NCBI RefSeq assembly: GCF_019090095.1
Contig: NZ_JAGQFP010000001.1
Span: 1,612,001 to 1,676,000 of the forward strand
Direction: 5' to 3'
Length of the DNA stretch: 64,000 bases
Source: Stutzerimonas stutzeri
Lineage (GTDB): Bacteria; Pseudomonadota; Gammaproteobacteria; Pseudomonadales; Pseudomonadaceae
Part shown: positions 21,270-33,300 of the stretch, one piece after another
Layout: each line of letters begins with the position of its first letter
Numbering within the stretch: position 1 is the first letter of the stretch
The notes under the pieces: generated by a model
What the model saw: only the letters and a program-made list of their open reading frames with translations
What the model was told of the DNA's origin: nothing
Database searches by the model: none
Translations under genes and position numbers: made by a program

Positions 21270-21277
<8 letters not shown>
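20216..21277 (-). CDS. lptG: LptG, LPS export permease
   Basis: LptG with LptF forms the membrane part of the LptB2FG transporter that extracts LPS from the inner membrane. The 353 aa begin MRKLDRYIGSHVLLAILTVLG and show three N-terminal helices, a periplasmic beta-jellyroll region (about residues 130-260) and three C-terminal helices. A GGAGG site 5 nt before the ATG at 21277 favours this start over the in-frame GTG two codons upstream. It overlaps lptF by 8 nt. Confidence 0.96.
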
Positions 21278-24070
<2,793 letters not shown>

Positions 24071-24092
24071 GCCAGACGAGCGGAATCCGGGC

Positions 24093-24512
24093 ATGACGCG
24101 TATCGAGTTTTACGTGTTGCCTGACAGCGAACCGGCAGGCCGCGCCAGAGCGGCCTGCCAGCTGGCGAGCAAAGGCTGGCAGCACGGCATGTCGGTATTC
24201 ATCCGCTGTCAGGACGAGCAGCAATGTACGGAGCTGGACGAGCTGCTGTGGAGCTTTCGTGCTGAGCGCTTCATTCCGCACGAGCTTCACGATGATGATC
24301 CCCACGCACCGGTGGTAATCGGTATCGAGCAGCCGCCGGCTACCGCGCAGGGCTTGCTGATCAACCTGAGGCCCTCGATATCCGAGCATATCGACCGGTT
24401 CAGCCGAGTGATCGAGATCGTCAATCAGCAGCCTGAGCTGTTGACCGTTTGCCGGGACAATTTCCGCCTCTACCGGCAGCGCGGCTATGATCCTAAGAGA
24501 GTCGAATTGTAG
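24093..24512 (+). CDS. holC: DNA polymerase III chi subunit
   Basis: HolC is the clamp-loader-associated chi subunit that binds SSB. The 139 aa begin MTRIEFYVLPDSEPAGRARAACQLASKGWQHG and end YRQRGYDPKRVEL, the typical ends in Pseudomonas. It lies between pepA and valS, the classic pepA-holC-valS order, with one extra small gene before valS. Confidence 0.95.
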   Translation: MTRIEFYVLPDSEPAGRARAACQLASKGWQHGMSVFIRCQDEQQCTELDELLWSFRAERFIPHELHDDDPHAPVVIGIEQPPATAQGLLINLRPSISEHIDRFSRVIEIVNQQPELLTVCRDNFRLYRQRGYDPKRVEL

Positions 24513-24625
24513 CGGGCTCGGCCAGCAGCGAACGCTCCCGCGCCTTGCCACAGCGGCCGTCTGAGGACGCCCGATTTCAGGAGCCACTATCCGCCTGGAC
24601 GCTTAATCCCCGGAATGCACCGTAC

Positions 24626-24988
24626 ATGACGCAAACACCACCCAGTAAAGCCGCCCGCCTCCTCGATGACCTGGAATCCATTCGCGCCCTGCTGGGCGAC
24701 CAGGACCCGCCAGTACCGGGCGAAGAACTCGATCCGGACAGCATTCCCCTATTGTCCGAAGTGGTCGAACCCGCGCCACACGCAGCGACGCAAGCCGATG
24801 TACGCGAACCAGCCGTACGCACTGCGTTTCGTACCCTCGCCGAACGCCACCTGGATCACGAATTGCGCACCGCGGCGCAACTGATCCTGCAGGATGTGAT
24901 CGATGATTTCGTCCCGCAGATCGAAGCCGAGCTGCGTAGTCGGCTGGAGGCTCGCGCGCAGCAGCTGATCAAATCGCACCGGCCCTGA
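24626..24988 (+). CDS. Conserved hypothetical protein between holC and valS
   Basis: The 120 aa are acidic and helical, with no signal peptide or membrane segment. It has a Pro/Asp-rich first half (PPVPGEELDPDSIP) and a C-terminal amphipathic helical region (HLDHELRTAAQLILQDVIDDFVPQIEAELRSR, split here only by description) that looks suited to oligomerisation. I recall a similar gene in this place in other pseudomonads, sometimes labelled as polymerase III chi, but it has no resemblance to HolC. I do not know the function. The start chosen is MTQTPPSKAA; a longer frame upstream is less likely. Confidence 0.75.
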   Translation: MTQTPPSKAARLLDDLESIRALLGDQDPPVPGEELDPDSIPLLSEVVEPAPHAATQADVREPAVRTAFRTLAERHLDHELRTAAQLILQDVIDDFVPQIEAELRSRLEARAQQLIKSHRP

Positions 24989-25109
24989 ACACGACGCGCT
25001 GCAGCTGGCATCGCCGACGTGCCCGGCGCAGCGGGCAGACAGACCGGCCGTTCGCCTAGCTGTCGCATAAAAGCGGCATTGCGATTCGGCCCCTCGCGCA
25101 CTTTACCTT

Positions 25110-25115
25110 TATACT
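25110..25115 (+). promoter_or_regulatory. Candidate valS -10 box
   Basis: TATACT followed by TGCCGGC lies 40 nt before the valS ATG. No -35 hexamer is obvious. Confidence 0.4.
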
Positions 25116-25155
25116 TGCCGGCTTTTCCGATCAGCCGTTCTAAGGGTCCCGCCGC

Positions 25156-27990
25156 ATGGACAAGACCTATCAGCCGCACGCCATCGAAACCTCCTGGTAC
25201 CAGACCTGGGAATCGAACAACTATTTCGCACCCCAGGGGTCGGGCGAGCCCTATACCATCATGATCCCGCCGCCGAACGTGACCGGCAGCCTGCACATGG
25301 GTCATGGCTTCAACAACGCCATTATGGATGCGCTGATTCGCTGGCGCCGGATGCAGGGGCGCAACACCCTCTGGCAGCCCGGCACCGATCATGCCGGCAT
25401 CGCCACGCAGATGGTGGTCGAGCGCCAGCTCGGTGCGCAGGGTATCAACCGTCATGACCTGGGCCGTGACAAGTTTCTCGACAAGGTCTGGGAGTGGAAG
25501 GAGGAGTCCGGCGGCAACATTACCCGCCAGATCCGTCGCCTGGGCTCGTCGGTCGATTGGTCGCGCGAACGCTTCACCATGGATGCCGGCTTGTCCAATG
25601 CGGTGAAGGAAGCCTTCGTCAGGCTGCACGAAGACGGTCTGATCTACCGCGGCAAGCGCCTGGTCAACTGGGACACCAAGCTGCACACCGCGATTTCCGA
25701 CCTTGAGGTGGAGAACCACGACGAGAAAGGCCATTTGTGGCACCTGCGCTACCCGCTGGCCGACGGTTGCAAGACCGCCGACGGCGAGAACTACCTGGTC
25801 GTTGCCACCACCCGCCCGGAAACCATGCTCGGCGATGCCGCAGTTGCCGTGCATCCCGAGGACGAGCGCTACAAGAACCTGATCGGCCGCCACATCATGC
25901 TGCCGCTGGTGAACCGCCTGATCCCGATCATCGCCGACGATTATGTCGATCTTGAATTCGGCACCGGTTGCGTGAAGATCACCCCGGCACATGACTTCAA
26001 CGACTACGAAGTCGGCAAGCGCCATCGTCTGCCGCTGATCAACATCTTCGATCGCAACGCCGCCGTACTAACCCGCGCACAGGTGTTCAACATCGACGGC
26101 ACGCCGAACGACAAGGTCGATGCGAGCCTGCCCGACGGCTACGCGCACATGGACCGCTTCGATGCACGCAAGGCCATCGTCGCCGAGTTCGAGGCGATGG
26201 GCCTGCTGGAGAAAATCGACGACCACGCGCTGAAGGTACCGCGTGGCGATCGCTCGGGCACCATCATCGAACCCTGGTTGACCGACCAGTGGTACGTCTC
26301 CACCAAGCCACTGGCCGAGAAGGCCATCGCGGCGGTGGAGAACGGCGATATCCAGTTCGTGCCCAAGCAGTACGAAAACATGTATTTCAGCTGGATGCGC
26401 GACATCCAGGATTGGTGCATCAGCCGCCAGCTGTGGTGGGGCCATCGCATTCCGGCCTGGTATGACGAGGCCGGCAATGTCTACGTCGGCCGCGACGAGA
26501 TGGAAGCGCGCACTCGTTACAACCTCGGCAACGAGGTCGAGCTGCGCCAGGACGATGACGTACTGGACACCTGGTTCAGCTCGGGCCTGTGGACCTTCTC
26601 CACCCTTGGCTGGCCGGAACAGACTGACTTCCTCAAGACCTTCCACCCCACCGACGTGCTGGTCACCGGCTTCGACATCATCTTCTTCTGGGTTGCCCGG
26701 ATGATCATGCTGTCGACCCACCTGACCGGGCAGATCCCCTTCAAGACGGTCTACGTGCATGGTCTGGTCCGCGATGGCCAGGGCCAGAAGATGTCCAAGT
26801 CCAAGGGCAACGTGCTCGACCCGCTGGACATCGTCGACGGCATTACGCTGGACGAACTGCTGCAAAAGCGCACCAGCGGCATGATGCAGCCCAAGCTCGC
26901 CGAGAAGATCGCCAAGCAGACCCGCAACGAGTTCCCAGAAGGCATCGCCAGCTACGGCACCGACGCCCTGCGCTTCACCTTCTGCTCGCTGGCGTCCACC
27001 GGCCGCGACATCAAGTTCGACATGGGGCGCGTCGAGGGGTATCGCAACTTCTGCAACAAGATCTGGAACGCGGCCAACTTCGTTTTCGAGAATACCGAGG
27101 GCAAAGACACCGGGGTCAATGGCGAGCCCGTCGAACTGTCCTCGGTCGATCGCTGGATCATCTCGGCGCTGCAGCGCACCGAAAGCGAAGTGAATCGCCA
27201 ATTGGAAGCCTTCCGCTTCGACCTGGCCGCCCAGGCGCTCTACGAGTTCATCTGGGATGAGTACTGCGCTTGGTACCTCGAACTGGTCAAGCCTGTGCTC
27301 TGGGACGAGACTGCAAGCGCCGAACGCCAGCGCGGCACGCGCCGCACCCTGGTCCGTGTGCTGGAAACCGCCCTGCGCCTGGCGCACCCGTTCATGCCCT
27401 TCATCACTGAGGAAATCTGGCAGCGCGTCGCGCCGCTGGCCGGTAAATCCGGCCCGACGCTGATGTTGCAGCCCTGGCCGGAATTCAATCCGGAGCGCCT
27501 CGACGAAGCGGCCGAAAACGACATCGAGTGGGTCAAAGCCTTCATGCTTGGCATTCGCCAGATCCGCGGCGAGATGAACATCTCCATGGCCAAGCGCATC
27601 GACGTGGTGCTCGGCAACGCCGGCGAAGCCGACCGTCGTCGCCTGGCGGACAACGAGCCGCTGCTGAAGAAGCTGGCCAAGCTGGAAAGCGTGCGCATCC
27701 TCGGCGCCGGCGACGAAGCGCCGCTGTCGGCGACCGCACTGGTCGGTGACATGCAGGTGCTGGTGCCCATGGCCGGGCTGATCGACAAGGACGCGGAACT
27801 GGCCCGCCTCGACAAGGAGATCGCCCGTTTCGATGGCGAGGTCAAGCGTGTCGGCGGCAAGCTCGGCAACGCTGGGTTCGTCGACAAGGCGCCCGCCGAG
27901 GTGATTGAAAAGGAACGCGCCAAGCTGGCCGAGGCCGAACAGGCCAAGGCGCGACTGCTCGAGCAGCGCGAGCGCATCGCCAGCCTGTAA
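25156..27990 (+). CDS. valS: Valyl-tRNA synthetase
   Basis: ValS charges tRNA-Val and edits mis-activated threonine. The 944 aa carry the class I motifs [12 protein letters not shown] (HIGH equivalent) near residue 45 and [12 protein letters not shown] (KMSKS) near residue 547. The CP1 editing domain lies between them, then the anticodon-binding domain, and a C-terminal coiled coil ([16 protein letters not shown] onward) that contacts tRNA. The length is normal. A strong terminator follows 7 bp after the stop. Confidence 0.99.
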   Translation: MDKTYQPHAIETSWYQTWESNNYFAPQGSGEPYTIMIPPPNVTGSLHMGHGFNNAIMDALIRWRRMQGRNTLWQPGTDHAGIATQMVVERQLGAQGINRHDLGRDKFLDKVWEWKEESGGNITRQIRRLGSSVDWSRERFTMDAGLSNAVKEAFVRLHEDGLIYRGKRLVNWDTKLHTAISDLEVENHDEKGHLWHLRYPLADGCKTADGENYLVVATTRPETMLGDAAVAVHPEDERYKNLIGRHIMLPLVNRLIPIIADDYVDLEFGTGCVKITPAHDFNDYEVGKRHRLPLINIFDRNAAVLTRAQVFNIDGTPNDKVDASLPDGYAHMDRFDARKAIVAEFEAMGLLEKIDDHALKVPRGDRSGTIIEPWLTDQWYVSTKPLAEKAIAAVENGDIQFVPKQYENMYFSWMRDIQDWCISRQLWWGHRIPAWYDEAGNVYVGRDEMEARTRYNLGNEVELRQDDDVLDTWFSSGLWTFSTLGWPEQTDFLKTFHPTDVLVTGFDIIFFWVARMIMLSTHLTGQIPFKTVYVHGLVRDGQGQKMSKSKGNVLDPLDIVDGITLDELLQKRTSGMMQPKLAEKIAKQTRNEFPEGIASYGTDALRFTFCSLASTGRDIKFDMGRVEGYRNFCNKIWNAANFVFENTEGKDTGVNGEPVELSSVDRWIISALQRTESEVNRQLEAFRFDLAAQALYEFIWDEYCAWYLELVKPVLWDETASAERQRGTRRTLVRVLETALRLAHPFMPFITEEIWQRVAPLAGKSGPTLMLQPWPEFNPERLDEAAENDIEWVKAFMLGIRQIRGEMNISMAKRIDVVLGNAGEADRRRLADNEPLLKKLAKLESVRILGAGDEAPLSATALVGDMQVLVPMAGLIDKDAELARLDKEIARFDGEVKRVGGKLGNAGFVDKAPAEVIEKERAKLAEAEQAKARLLEQRERIASL

Positions 27991-27996
27991 CAAGCC

Positions 27997-28028
27997 AAAG
28001 GCCAGCACTCAACGTGCTGGCCTTTTTT
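27997..28028 (+). terminator. Rho-independent terminator of valS
   Basis: A 10-bp stem AGGCCAGCAC (27999-28008) with GTGCTGGCCT (28014-28023) and a 5-nt loop is followed by a T-run. Confidence 0.95.
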
Positions 28029-28312
28029 GTTTCAGGCCTTTTCCGCTTGATCGATGACAAGCCACGAGCGGCCCGGCTGATCAACTATCCGGATCCACCC
28101 AGAGGAATTAACGCCGGCGAGCCGGTCCACATGCCGCTTTTGCGCCTGACCCGCGCCCAAAGCAGCTTGCCCAGTGCGTGCCGCCGTCGGCCGTTCTGAG
28201 CTCAGGAGACCGCTCTGCTCGCCGATTGCACGCATGCGGACACCGTTTTCTACCGGCTCGCCACCCCGAGCATGGCCGGTACGGTAATCAAAAATAAAAA
28301 GGGACCTCGTAG
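28029..28312 (+). other. nhaD upstream region with competing inverted repeats
   Basis: Between the valS terminator and nhaD there are 284 nt with no convincing gene. Three complementary pairs stand out: an 11-bp perfect match of 28116-28126 (GGCGAGCCGGT) with 28252-28262, a 7-bp match of 28175-28181 with 28228-28234 nested inside it, and a 7-bp match of 28251-28257 (TACCGGC) with 28275-28281. The first and third share bases and cannot form together. The third ends 16 nt before the ribosome site (AAAAGGGA, 28297-28304). This is compatible with a regulatory leader, but the transcription start is unknown. Confidence 0.45.
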
Positions 28313-29692
28313 ATGTACGTATTCATGGCTGTTGTGTTTGTTCTTGGCTATCTCTGCATAGCCTTGGAACATCCGCTGAAAATCGACAAGGCCGCTGCGG
28401 CCATCCTCACCGCCGTGTTCTGCTGGACCATATTGGTCCTTGGGGCGGATTCGATCATCTCGCCACAAGTGGCAGCACACGCGCCGGGCGGCCCAGCGGA
28501 GCTGGTCATCGAAGCCCTGCGCCACCACCTGGGGGAAATATCGGAAATCCTCTTCTTCTTGCTCGGCGCCATGACCATCGTCGAACTGATCGACTCCCAT
28601 GAAGGCTTCAAGGTCATCACCGACCGCATCCAGACACGTCGGCGTGTCCACCTGCTGTGGATCGTCGGGCTGCTGACCTTCTTTCTCTCCGCGGCACTGG
28701 ACAACCTGACCACCACCATCGTCATGGTCTCGCTGCTGCGCAAGCTGATCCGCGGGCGTCCCGAGCGCTGGCTGTTCGTCGGGGTCGTAGTGATTGCGGC
28801 GAATGCCGGCGGCGCCTGGTCGCCGATCGGTGACGTCACCACCACCATGCTCTGGATCGGCAACCAGATCACCGCCTCGGGCGTGATCTTCGGGTTGTTT
28901 CTGCCAAGCCTGATCTGCCTGCTGGTGCCCCTGCTGGTGCTCAGCTTCCGCCTGCGTGGCGAGGCGCCGCGCCCCCGCGCCCGGACCCACCTGGGCGAGC
29001 ACCAACCGCCGGAAACCACCGTCTTCGAGCGCAACACCGTATTGGCGTTGGGCCTGAGTGCCCTGGTATTCGTCCCGGTGTTCAAGACCCTCACGCACCT
29101 GCCGCCGTACATGGGCATCTTGTTCGGCCTTGGCGTGCTCTGGATCGCCACCGAGTTTCTCCACCGCGACAAGGAAGACGAGCACAAGCATCCGCTATCG
29201 GTGGTCGGCGTGCTGCGCAAGGTGGATACACCCAGCGTGCTGTTCTTCCTCGGTATTCTGCTGGCCGTGGCCGCACTGGCCACCGCGGGTCATCTGACGC
29301 AGCTTGCCGTCGCGCTGCGCGAGTCGCTCGGCCATATCTACCCGATCAACTACAGCATTGGTCTGCTGTCGGCCGTGGTGGACAACGTCCCGCTGGTGGC
29401 CGGTGCCATGAAGATGTATCCGCTGGCCGATCCGGCCATGCTGGCCGCTGCTTCGCCGGAGGAAGCCAGCTGGCTGTCGCAATTCGTCGTCGACGGGCAC
29501 TTCTGGGAGATGCTCGCCTACTGCGCGGGTACGGGCGGCAGCACCCTGATCATCGGCTCGGCTGCAGGGGTGGCCGCCATGGGCATGGAGCGGATCAGTT
29601 TCACCTGGTACCTCAAGCGGGTCAGCCTGCTGGCATTTCTCGGCTATACCGCTGGTGCCGTCGCTTATATGGGCATGCTGGCGCTGCAATGA
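28313..29692 (+). CDS. nhaD: Na+/H+ antiporter NhaD
   Basis: NhaD expels Na+ or Li+ in exchange for protons and is common in salt-tolerant gammaproteobacteria. The 459 aa have about 12 membrane segments of the ion-transporter superfamily. Conserved polar blocks are SAALDNLTTTIVMVSLLRKL, NAGGAWSPIGDVTTTMLWIG, SAVVDNVPLVAGAMKMYP and GTGGSTLIIGSAAGVAAMG. The ATG has an AAAAGGGA site 9 nt upstream. A small winged-helix gene follows 60 bp downstream on the same strand. Confidence 0.95.
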   Translation: MYVFMAVVFVLGYLCIALEHPLKIDKAAAAILTAVFCWTILVLGADSIISPQVAAHAPGGPAELVIEALRHHLGEISEILFFLLGAMTIVELIDSHEGFKVITDRIQTRRRVHLLWIVGLLTFFLSAALDNLTTTIVMVSLLRKLIRGRPERWLFVGVVVIAANAGGAWSPIGDVTTTMLWIGNQITASGVIFGLFLPSLICLLVPLLVLSFRLRGEAPRPRARTHLGEHQPPETTVFERNTVLALGLSALVFVPVFKTLTHLPPYMGILFGLGVLWIATEFLHRDKEDEHKHPLSVVGVLRKVDTPSVLFFLGILLAVAALATAGHLTQLAVALRESLGHIYPINYSIGLLSAVVDNVPLVAGAMKMYPLADPAMLAAASPEEASWLSQFVVDGHFWEMLAYCAGTGGSTLIIGSAAGVAAMGMERISFTWYLKRVSLLAFLGYTAGAVAYMGMLALQ

Positions 29693-29752
29693 CACCCTTT
29701 GCCATCCCGCGCGCCGGCTACCCGCTGGCGCGCTCCGATCGGACGCATCGAT

Positions 29753-30049
29753 ATGACTGTCAGCAAGACCAAAACCAGCTTCTACCGCCGGCTCTATGTC
29801 GCCTGGCTGATCGATAGCGGCACCGCCACAAGCGTCCCGGCCCTCGTCGAGGCGACCGGCATGCCGCGGCGTACCGCTCAAGATACGCTGGCGGCGCTGG
29901 CAGACTTGGATATCGGCTGCCGTTTCGTGCAGCAAGCCGGTGAGCGGCACAACGACGGGCGCTATCGCATTGACGATTGGGGCGCGATCGACCCGCAGTG
30001 GATCGAGCGCAACCTGGCGCAGATCAAGACTGTTCTGGCCTATCCCTGA
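29753..30049 (+). CDS. Small winged-helix DNA-binding protein
   Basis: The 98 aa begin MTVSKTKTSFYRRLYVAWLID. A helix-turn-helix follows (SVPALVEATGMPRRTAQDTLAALADLDI, residues about 27-54 by eye), then a beta-wing (CRFVQQAGERHNDGRYRIDDWG) and a short C-terminal helix. No ligand-binding domain is present. Its place 60 bp after nhaD suggests co-transcription and a possible role in nhaD control, but that is inference. The start was set where basic, family-like sequence begins. Confidence 0.8.
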   Translation: MTVSKTKTSFYRRLYVAWLIDSGTATSVPALVEATGMPRRTAQDTLAALADLDIGCRFVQQAGERHNDGRYRIDDWGAIDPQWIERNLAQIKTVLAYP

Positions 30050-30181
30050 GCCATCGCCGGTTCGATCCGGTCATCGTCGGTCCGACTCCCTCGACCATCG
30101 GGCCTAGCCATGAGTCGCGTGGTCCTTTGTCGCACCGGCCGCTAAGCTGTAAGGCCACCTTGCCTGCATGGTTCGCCTTCG

Positions 30182-31351
30182 ATGTCCCCACGCCCCGCCC
30201 TGTTCCCGGTACTGCTGGCCGGCGCCACGCTGTTGCTCGTCGTTCACGGGCTCGGTCGCTTCGTCTACACACCCTTGCTGCCATCGCTGGTGGAGGATGG
30301 CGTGCTCACGGTGCAGCAGGGCGCCAGCATCGCCACCTGGAATTACCTGGGCTATCTGATCGGCGCGCTGCTGGCGTTGCGCTGGCATCGCGTCGCACAG
30401 ATTCGCCACAGCCTGCCCTGGGCGCTGGTGCTGCACGTGCTGACGACGCTGGGGCAAACCCAGGCAGAATCAGCCGAGCTGCTTGCCGTGCTGCGCCTGC
30501 TCAATGGCGTCAGCAATGGCCTGGTGTTCGTCCAGGCGCCCTCGCTGATTCTCGAATGGCTCGCACGCCATCGGCGGGTGTCGTCCAGCGGGTTGGTGTA
30601 TCTCGGAGCCTGCGTCGGGTTGATCCTGTCCAGCCTGCTGGCGAGTCTGAGCAATGGTTCCCTGCAGGGCGCCGAGCGTTGGTGGCCCGCCGCTTTGCTG
30701 TCGATTCCGCTGGCCTGGTGGGGCTGGCGGCAGCTGTCGCGCCTGGATCTGCCAGACGATCAGCCCAGCCCAGGCGAGACGCCCCGCCACAGCGGACGGT
30801 TGCTCGACCGCGCCAGCACGCCGCTGTTTCTTTCCTATGCCGGTGCGGGTATGGGCTACATCCTGCCCATGACCTTTCTGCCGATGGTGGTGCGCCTGCA
30901 GGTCGAGCCAGGCAGTCCACTGATTCAAAGCAGCTGGCTGGTCGTGGCGCTGTCCACCCTTCCCTCTCCGTGGTTGTGGAATCGGCTCGGCGCCCTGCTT
31001 GGCGATACCCTGGCGCTACGGTTCAGCTACATCACGCAGCTCATCGGCGTGCTGGCGGCGCTACTGCTACCGGGCGCGCCCGGCATCCTGATATGCGCCG
31101 TGCTGGTGGGCGGCACCTTTCTCGGCACGGTTCTGCTGACCCAGCGACTCGCTCGCACCTTGCATCCCCATCAGGGGCCACGCCTGTCGGCCGCATTGAT
31201 TGCCCTCTACAGCCTGACCCAACTCGCAGGGCCTTGGCTGACCGGCATCTGGCTGAACATGGGCGGAACCTTGCATAGTGCCTTCTGGCTGGGTGCTGGC
31301 GCGCTGCTATGGGGCCTGGTATGGATGCTGCTGGTGCCACGCCCGCGCTGA
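30182..31351 (+). CDS. YbfB/YjiJ-type MFS transporter
   Basis: A 389-residue membrane protein with about 12 hydrophobic segments. It starts with LFPVLLAGATLLLVVHGLGRFVYTPLLPSL, where the GxGRFxYTPLLP block is characteristic of the YbfB/YjiJ MFS family. The cargo of this family is not established. It is 132 bp after the winged-helix gene and 45 bp before rlmF. Confidence 0.85.
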   Translation: MSPRPALFPVLLAGATLLLVVHGLGRFVYTPLLPSLVEDGVLTVQQGASIATWNYLGYLIGALLALRWHRVAQIRHSLPWALVLHVLTTLGQTQAESAELLAVLRLLNGVSNGLVFVQAPSLILEWLARHRRVSSSGLVYLGACVGLILSSLLASLSNGSLQGAERWWPAALLSIPLAWWGWRQLSRLDLPDDQPSPGETPRHSGRLLDRASTPLFLSYAGAGMGYILPMTFLPMVVRLQVEPGSPLIQSSWLVVALSTLPSPWLWNRLGALLGDTLALRFSYITQLIGVLAALLLPGAPGILICAVLVGGTFLGTVLLTQRLARTLHPHQGPRLSAALIALYSLTQLAGPWLTGIWLNMGGTLHSAFWLGAGALLWGLVWMLLVPRPR

Positions 31352-31396
31352 AAGCTGTGGGACAATACCGGTCTTGACCGCTACCGGCAGCCGAAC

Positions 31397-32401
31397 ATGC
31401 CCGCTCCATCACGCCCCAAAACGCCGCCGCGCAACGGTAAGCCAGACGCCGGCAAGCCCACCTTGCATCCGCGTAATCGCCACACCGGGCGTTACGACTT
31501 TCCGGCGCTCATCGCCGGCAGCCCCGAGTTGGCGGCCTTCGTCATCCTCAACCCCTACGGCAAGCAAAGCATCGATTTCGCCGATCCCGACGCCGTGCGA
31601 GTGTTCAACCGGGCGCTGCTCAAGCAGTTCTACGGGATCGCCCATTGGGATATTCCGCCAGGCTACCTGTGCCCACCGATTCCGGGCCGCGCGGACTATG
31701 TGCACGGTCTCGCCGATCTTCTGGCGCTCGATAACGCAGGCGAAATCCCGCGTGGCGGACTGATCCGGGCGCTGGACATCGGCACCGGGGCGAACTGCAT
31801 CTACCCCCTCATCGGCCAGCGCGAATATGGCTGGCGCTTCACAGGCTCTGACATCGACGCGGTCGCACTGGCCTCGGCACGCATCATCGTCGAGGCCAAC
31901 GCCCTCGGCAAAAGCATCGGCTTGCGCCAGCAGCCCGATCCCCGGCATGTCTTCGTCGGTCTGGTACAGCCAGACGAGCGTTTCGACGTGACCCTATGCA
32001 ACCCGCCCTTCCATACCTCCCAGGCCGAAGCCAGCAGCGGCAGCCAACGCAAATGGCGCAATCTCGGCAAGCTCGATCCGACACGCAAGCTACCGGCGCT
32101 GAATTTTGGCGGGCAAGCGGCGGAACTCTGGTGTGAAGGCGGTGAAGCGGCCTTCATCGCCCGCCTCGCCGTTGAGAGCCGCGAAGTGGCCCAACAGGTT
32201 TGCTGGTTCACCACACTGGTCTCCAAGGCGGGCAATGTCCAACCGCTGCAGGCACGCCTGAAAAAACTCGGCGCTCAGCACGTACAGGTGTCGGACATGT
32301 CGCAAGGGCAGAAACGCAGCCGCTTCGTCGCCTGGACCTATCTGACCGACGATCGACGCAGCGCATGGCGGGCCGCACGCTGGAAGCCCCAACCGGGCTG
32401 A
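31397..32401 (+). CDS. rlmF: RlmF, 23S rRNA m6A1618 methyltransferase
   Basis: RlmF methylates N6 of A1618 in 23S rRNA. The 334 aa show [17 protein letters not shown] near the N-terminus, the SAM motif [16 protein letters not shown] near residue 124 and the catalytic CNPPFHTS (NPPF) near residue 200. The basic, Pro-rich N-terminus ([15 protein letters not shown]) is usual for the family. Confidence 0.95.
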   Translation: MPAPSRPKTPPRNGKPDAGKPTLHPRNRHTGRYDFPALIAGSPELAAFVILNPYGKQSIDFADPDAVRVFNRALLKQFYGIAHWDIPPGYLCPPIPGRADYVHGLADLLALDNAGEIPRGGLIRALDIGTGANCIYPLIGQREYGWRFTGSDIDAVALASARIIVEANALGKSIGLRQQPDPRHVFVGLVQPDERFDVTLCNPPFHTSQAEASSGSQRKWRNLGKLDPTRKLPALNFGGQAAELWCEGGEAAFIARLAVESREVAQQVCWFTTLVSKAGNVQPLQARLKKLGAQHVQVSDMSQGQKRSRFVAWTYLTDDRRSAWRAARWKPQPG

Positions 32402-32402
32402 T

Positions 32403-32834
32403 TCACTTCAGCGAGCGACGAAAATACTTGGGGGCTTCCTGGTAGCCCAGCCGCGTGTAGAAGCGATGGGCCGCCGTACGACGCTCATCGCAGTGCAACT
32501 CCAGACGATCACAACCACGCGCGCGAGCGAGCTGCTCGGCGGCCTGCACCAGCCGCTCGCCAATCCCCTGGCCACGCGCAGTGGCGTCGACACAGAGGTA
32601 GCTTATTCGGCAGAAATCGCCCTCGAGGGCCAGTTGGATGACGAAATGCAGCGAGATGAAGCCGAGCACCTGGCCGTCATCTCCTTCGGCGACCAGCAGG
32701 CAGGCATCATCGTGAGCCAGCTGCTGGCGTAGCCGGCGATCGATGAAGGCCTCACTTCCCGGGTAGCCAAGCTCACCCAGCAGACGCACCATCGGTACCG
32801 CATCGTCCGGGCAGGCCTCGCGCACCCGGGGCAT
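32403..32834 (-). CDS. GNAT family N-acetyltransferase
   Basis: The 143 aa form a single GNAT domain: MPRVREACPDDAVPMVRLLGEL at the start, the acetyl-CoA loop ARGQGIGERLVQAAE near residues 91-105 (R/QxxGxG/A) and a C-terminal AAHRFYTRLGYQEAPKYF. The substrate cannot be told from the sequence. It is convergent with rlmF (1 bp between the stops) and lies 3 bp after the 63-aa gene. Confidence 0.9.
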   Translation of the reverse strand: MPRVREACPDDAVPMVRLLGELGYPGSEAFIDRRLRQQLAHDDACLLVAEGDDGQVLGFISLHFVIQLALEGDFCRISYLCVDATARGQGIGERLVQAAEQLARARGCDRLELHCDERRTAAHRFYTRLGYQEAPKYFRRSLK

Positions 32835-32837
32835 GGC

Positions 32838-33029
32838 TCAGACCGCCAGATCCCAGAGCTGCTTGTTCTTCAGCGCCATGGTCTGGATGTAGCGCGGCTC
32901 ACCGTTGATCTCTTCCAACTCGGTCATCCCCGCCAGCTCACCGACGACGCGGTAGCGCTTGCCGACACGCTTGTCCTGCAAGGGGTACAACTGGGCGATC
33001 TGTTGGGCTAGTTCGGTAAGAGTGGACAT
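32838..33029 (-). CDS. Small conserved hypothetical protein, 63 aa
   Basis: MSTLTELAQQIAQLY starts a short helix, followed by a likely small beta domain (KRVGKRYRVVGELAGM and EPRYIQTMALKNKQLWDL). It has no signal peptide, membrane helix or cysteine. A GGAG ribosome site is 9 nt before the ATG. The tight 3-bp spacing to the acetyltransferase suggests an operon. I do not recognise a named family. Confidence 0.75.
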   Translation of the reverse strand: MSTLTELAQQIAQLYPLQDKRVGKRYRVVGELAGMTELEEINGEPRYIQTMALKNKQLWDLAV

Positions 33030-33174
33030 GTTGGTTGGCTCCAGATAACTGCATGCCGCAGCTTTTTACAGGGCTTTGGTTACGGTTCTGCGACAAACCG
33101 CATGCGTCTCGCTTGTTGGAGCCATCGGTGACGAATTGATTCCCTGGTGGTGGGAAAAACAGCGAAACAGCCGT

Positions 33175-33300
33175 TCAGCACATCCCTACGCCGAGTTGCA
33201 GCAGGGCCAGCCCACCCCGCTGCCATCCCCACCAGGCGGCTGCCAGCAACAGCGCGAGCAATAGCGCCGCGCCGGCGAAGCGCCACCCGTTGTGCATCAT
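33175..33300 (-). CDS. 41-aa single-pass membrane microprotein
   Basis: Translation from the ATG at 33300 gives [20 protein letters not shown] followed by AAWWGWQRGGLALLQLGVGMC and a stop. It has one hydrophobic helix (about residues 9-23), then a Trp/Gly/Gln-rich tail ending in Cys. The ATG overlaps the stop of the MFS gene upstream (ATGA), the usual sign of translational coupling. I recall similar short tails (QRGGLALLQLG, Met/Cys end) in other pseudomonads but know no function. It may act with the MFS transporter. Confidence 0.65.
   Translation of the reverse strand: MMHNGWRFAGAALLLALLLAAAWWGWQRGGLALLQLGVGMC

Noticed and set aside
26068..28008. 646-codon open frame antisense to valS
   Set aside because: GC-rich third positions give long antisense frames; valS matches its family over the full length and the antisense product has no recognisable motif.
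33080..33286. 68-codon minus-strand frame overlapping the 41-aa microprotein
   Set aside because: Arg-rich with no initiation context or similarity; the overlapping shorter frame has the coupled start and a credible membrane helix.
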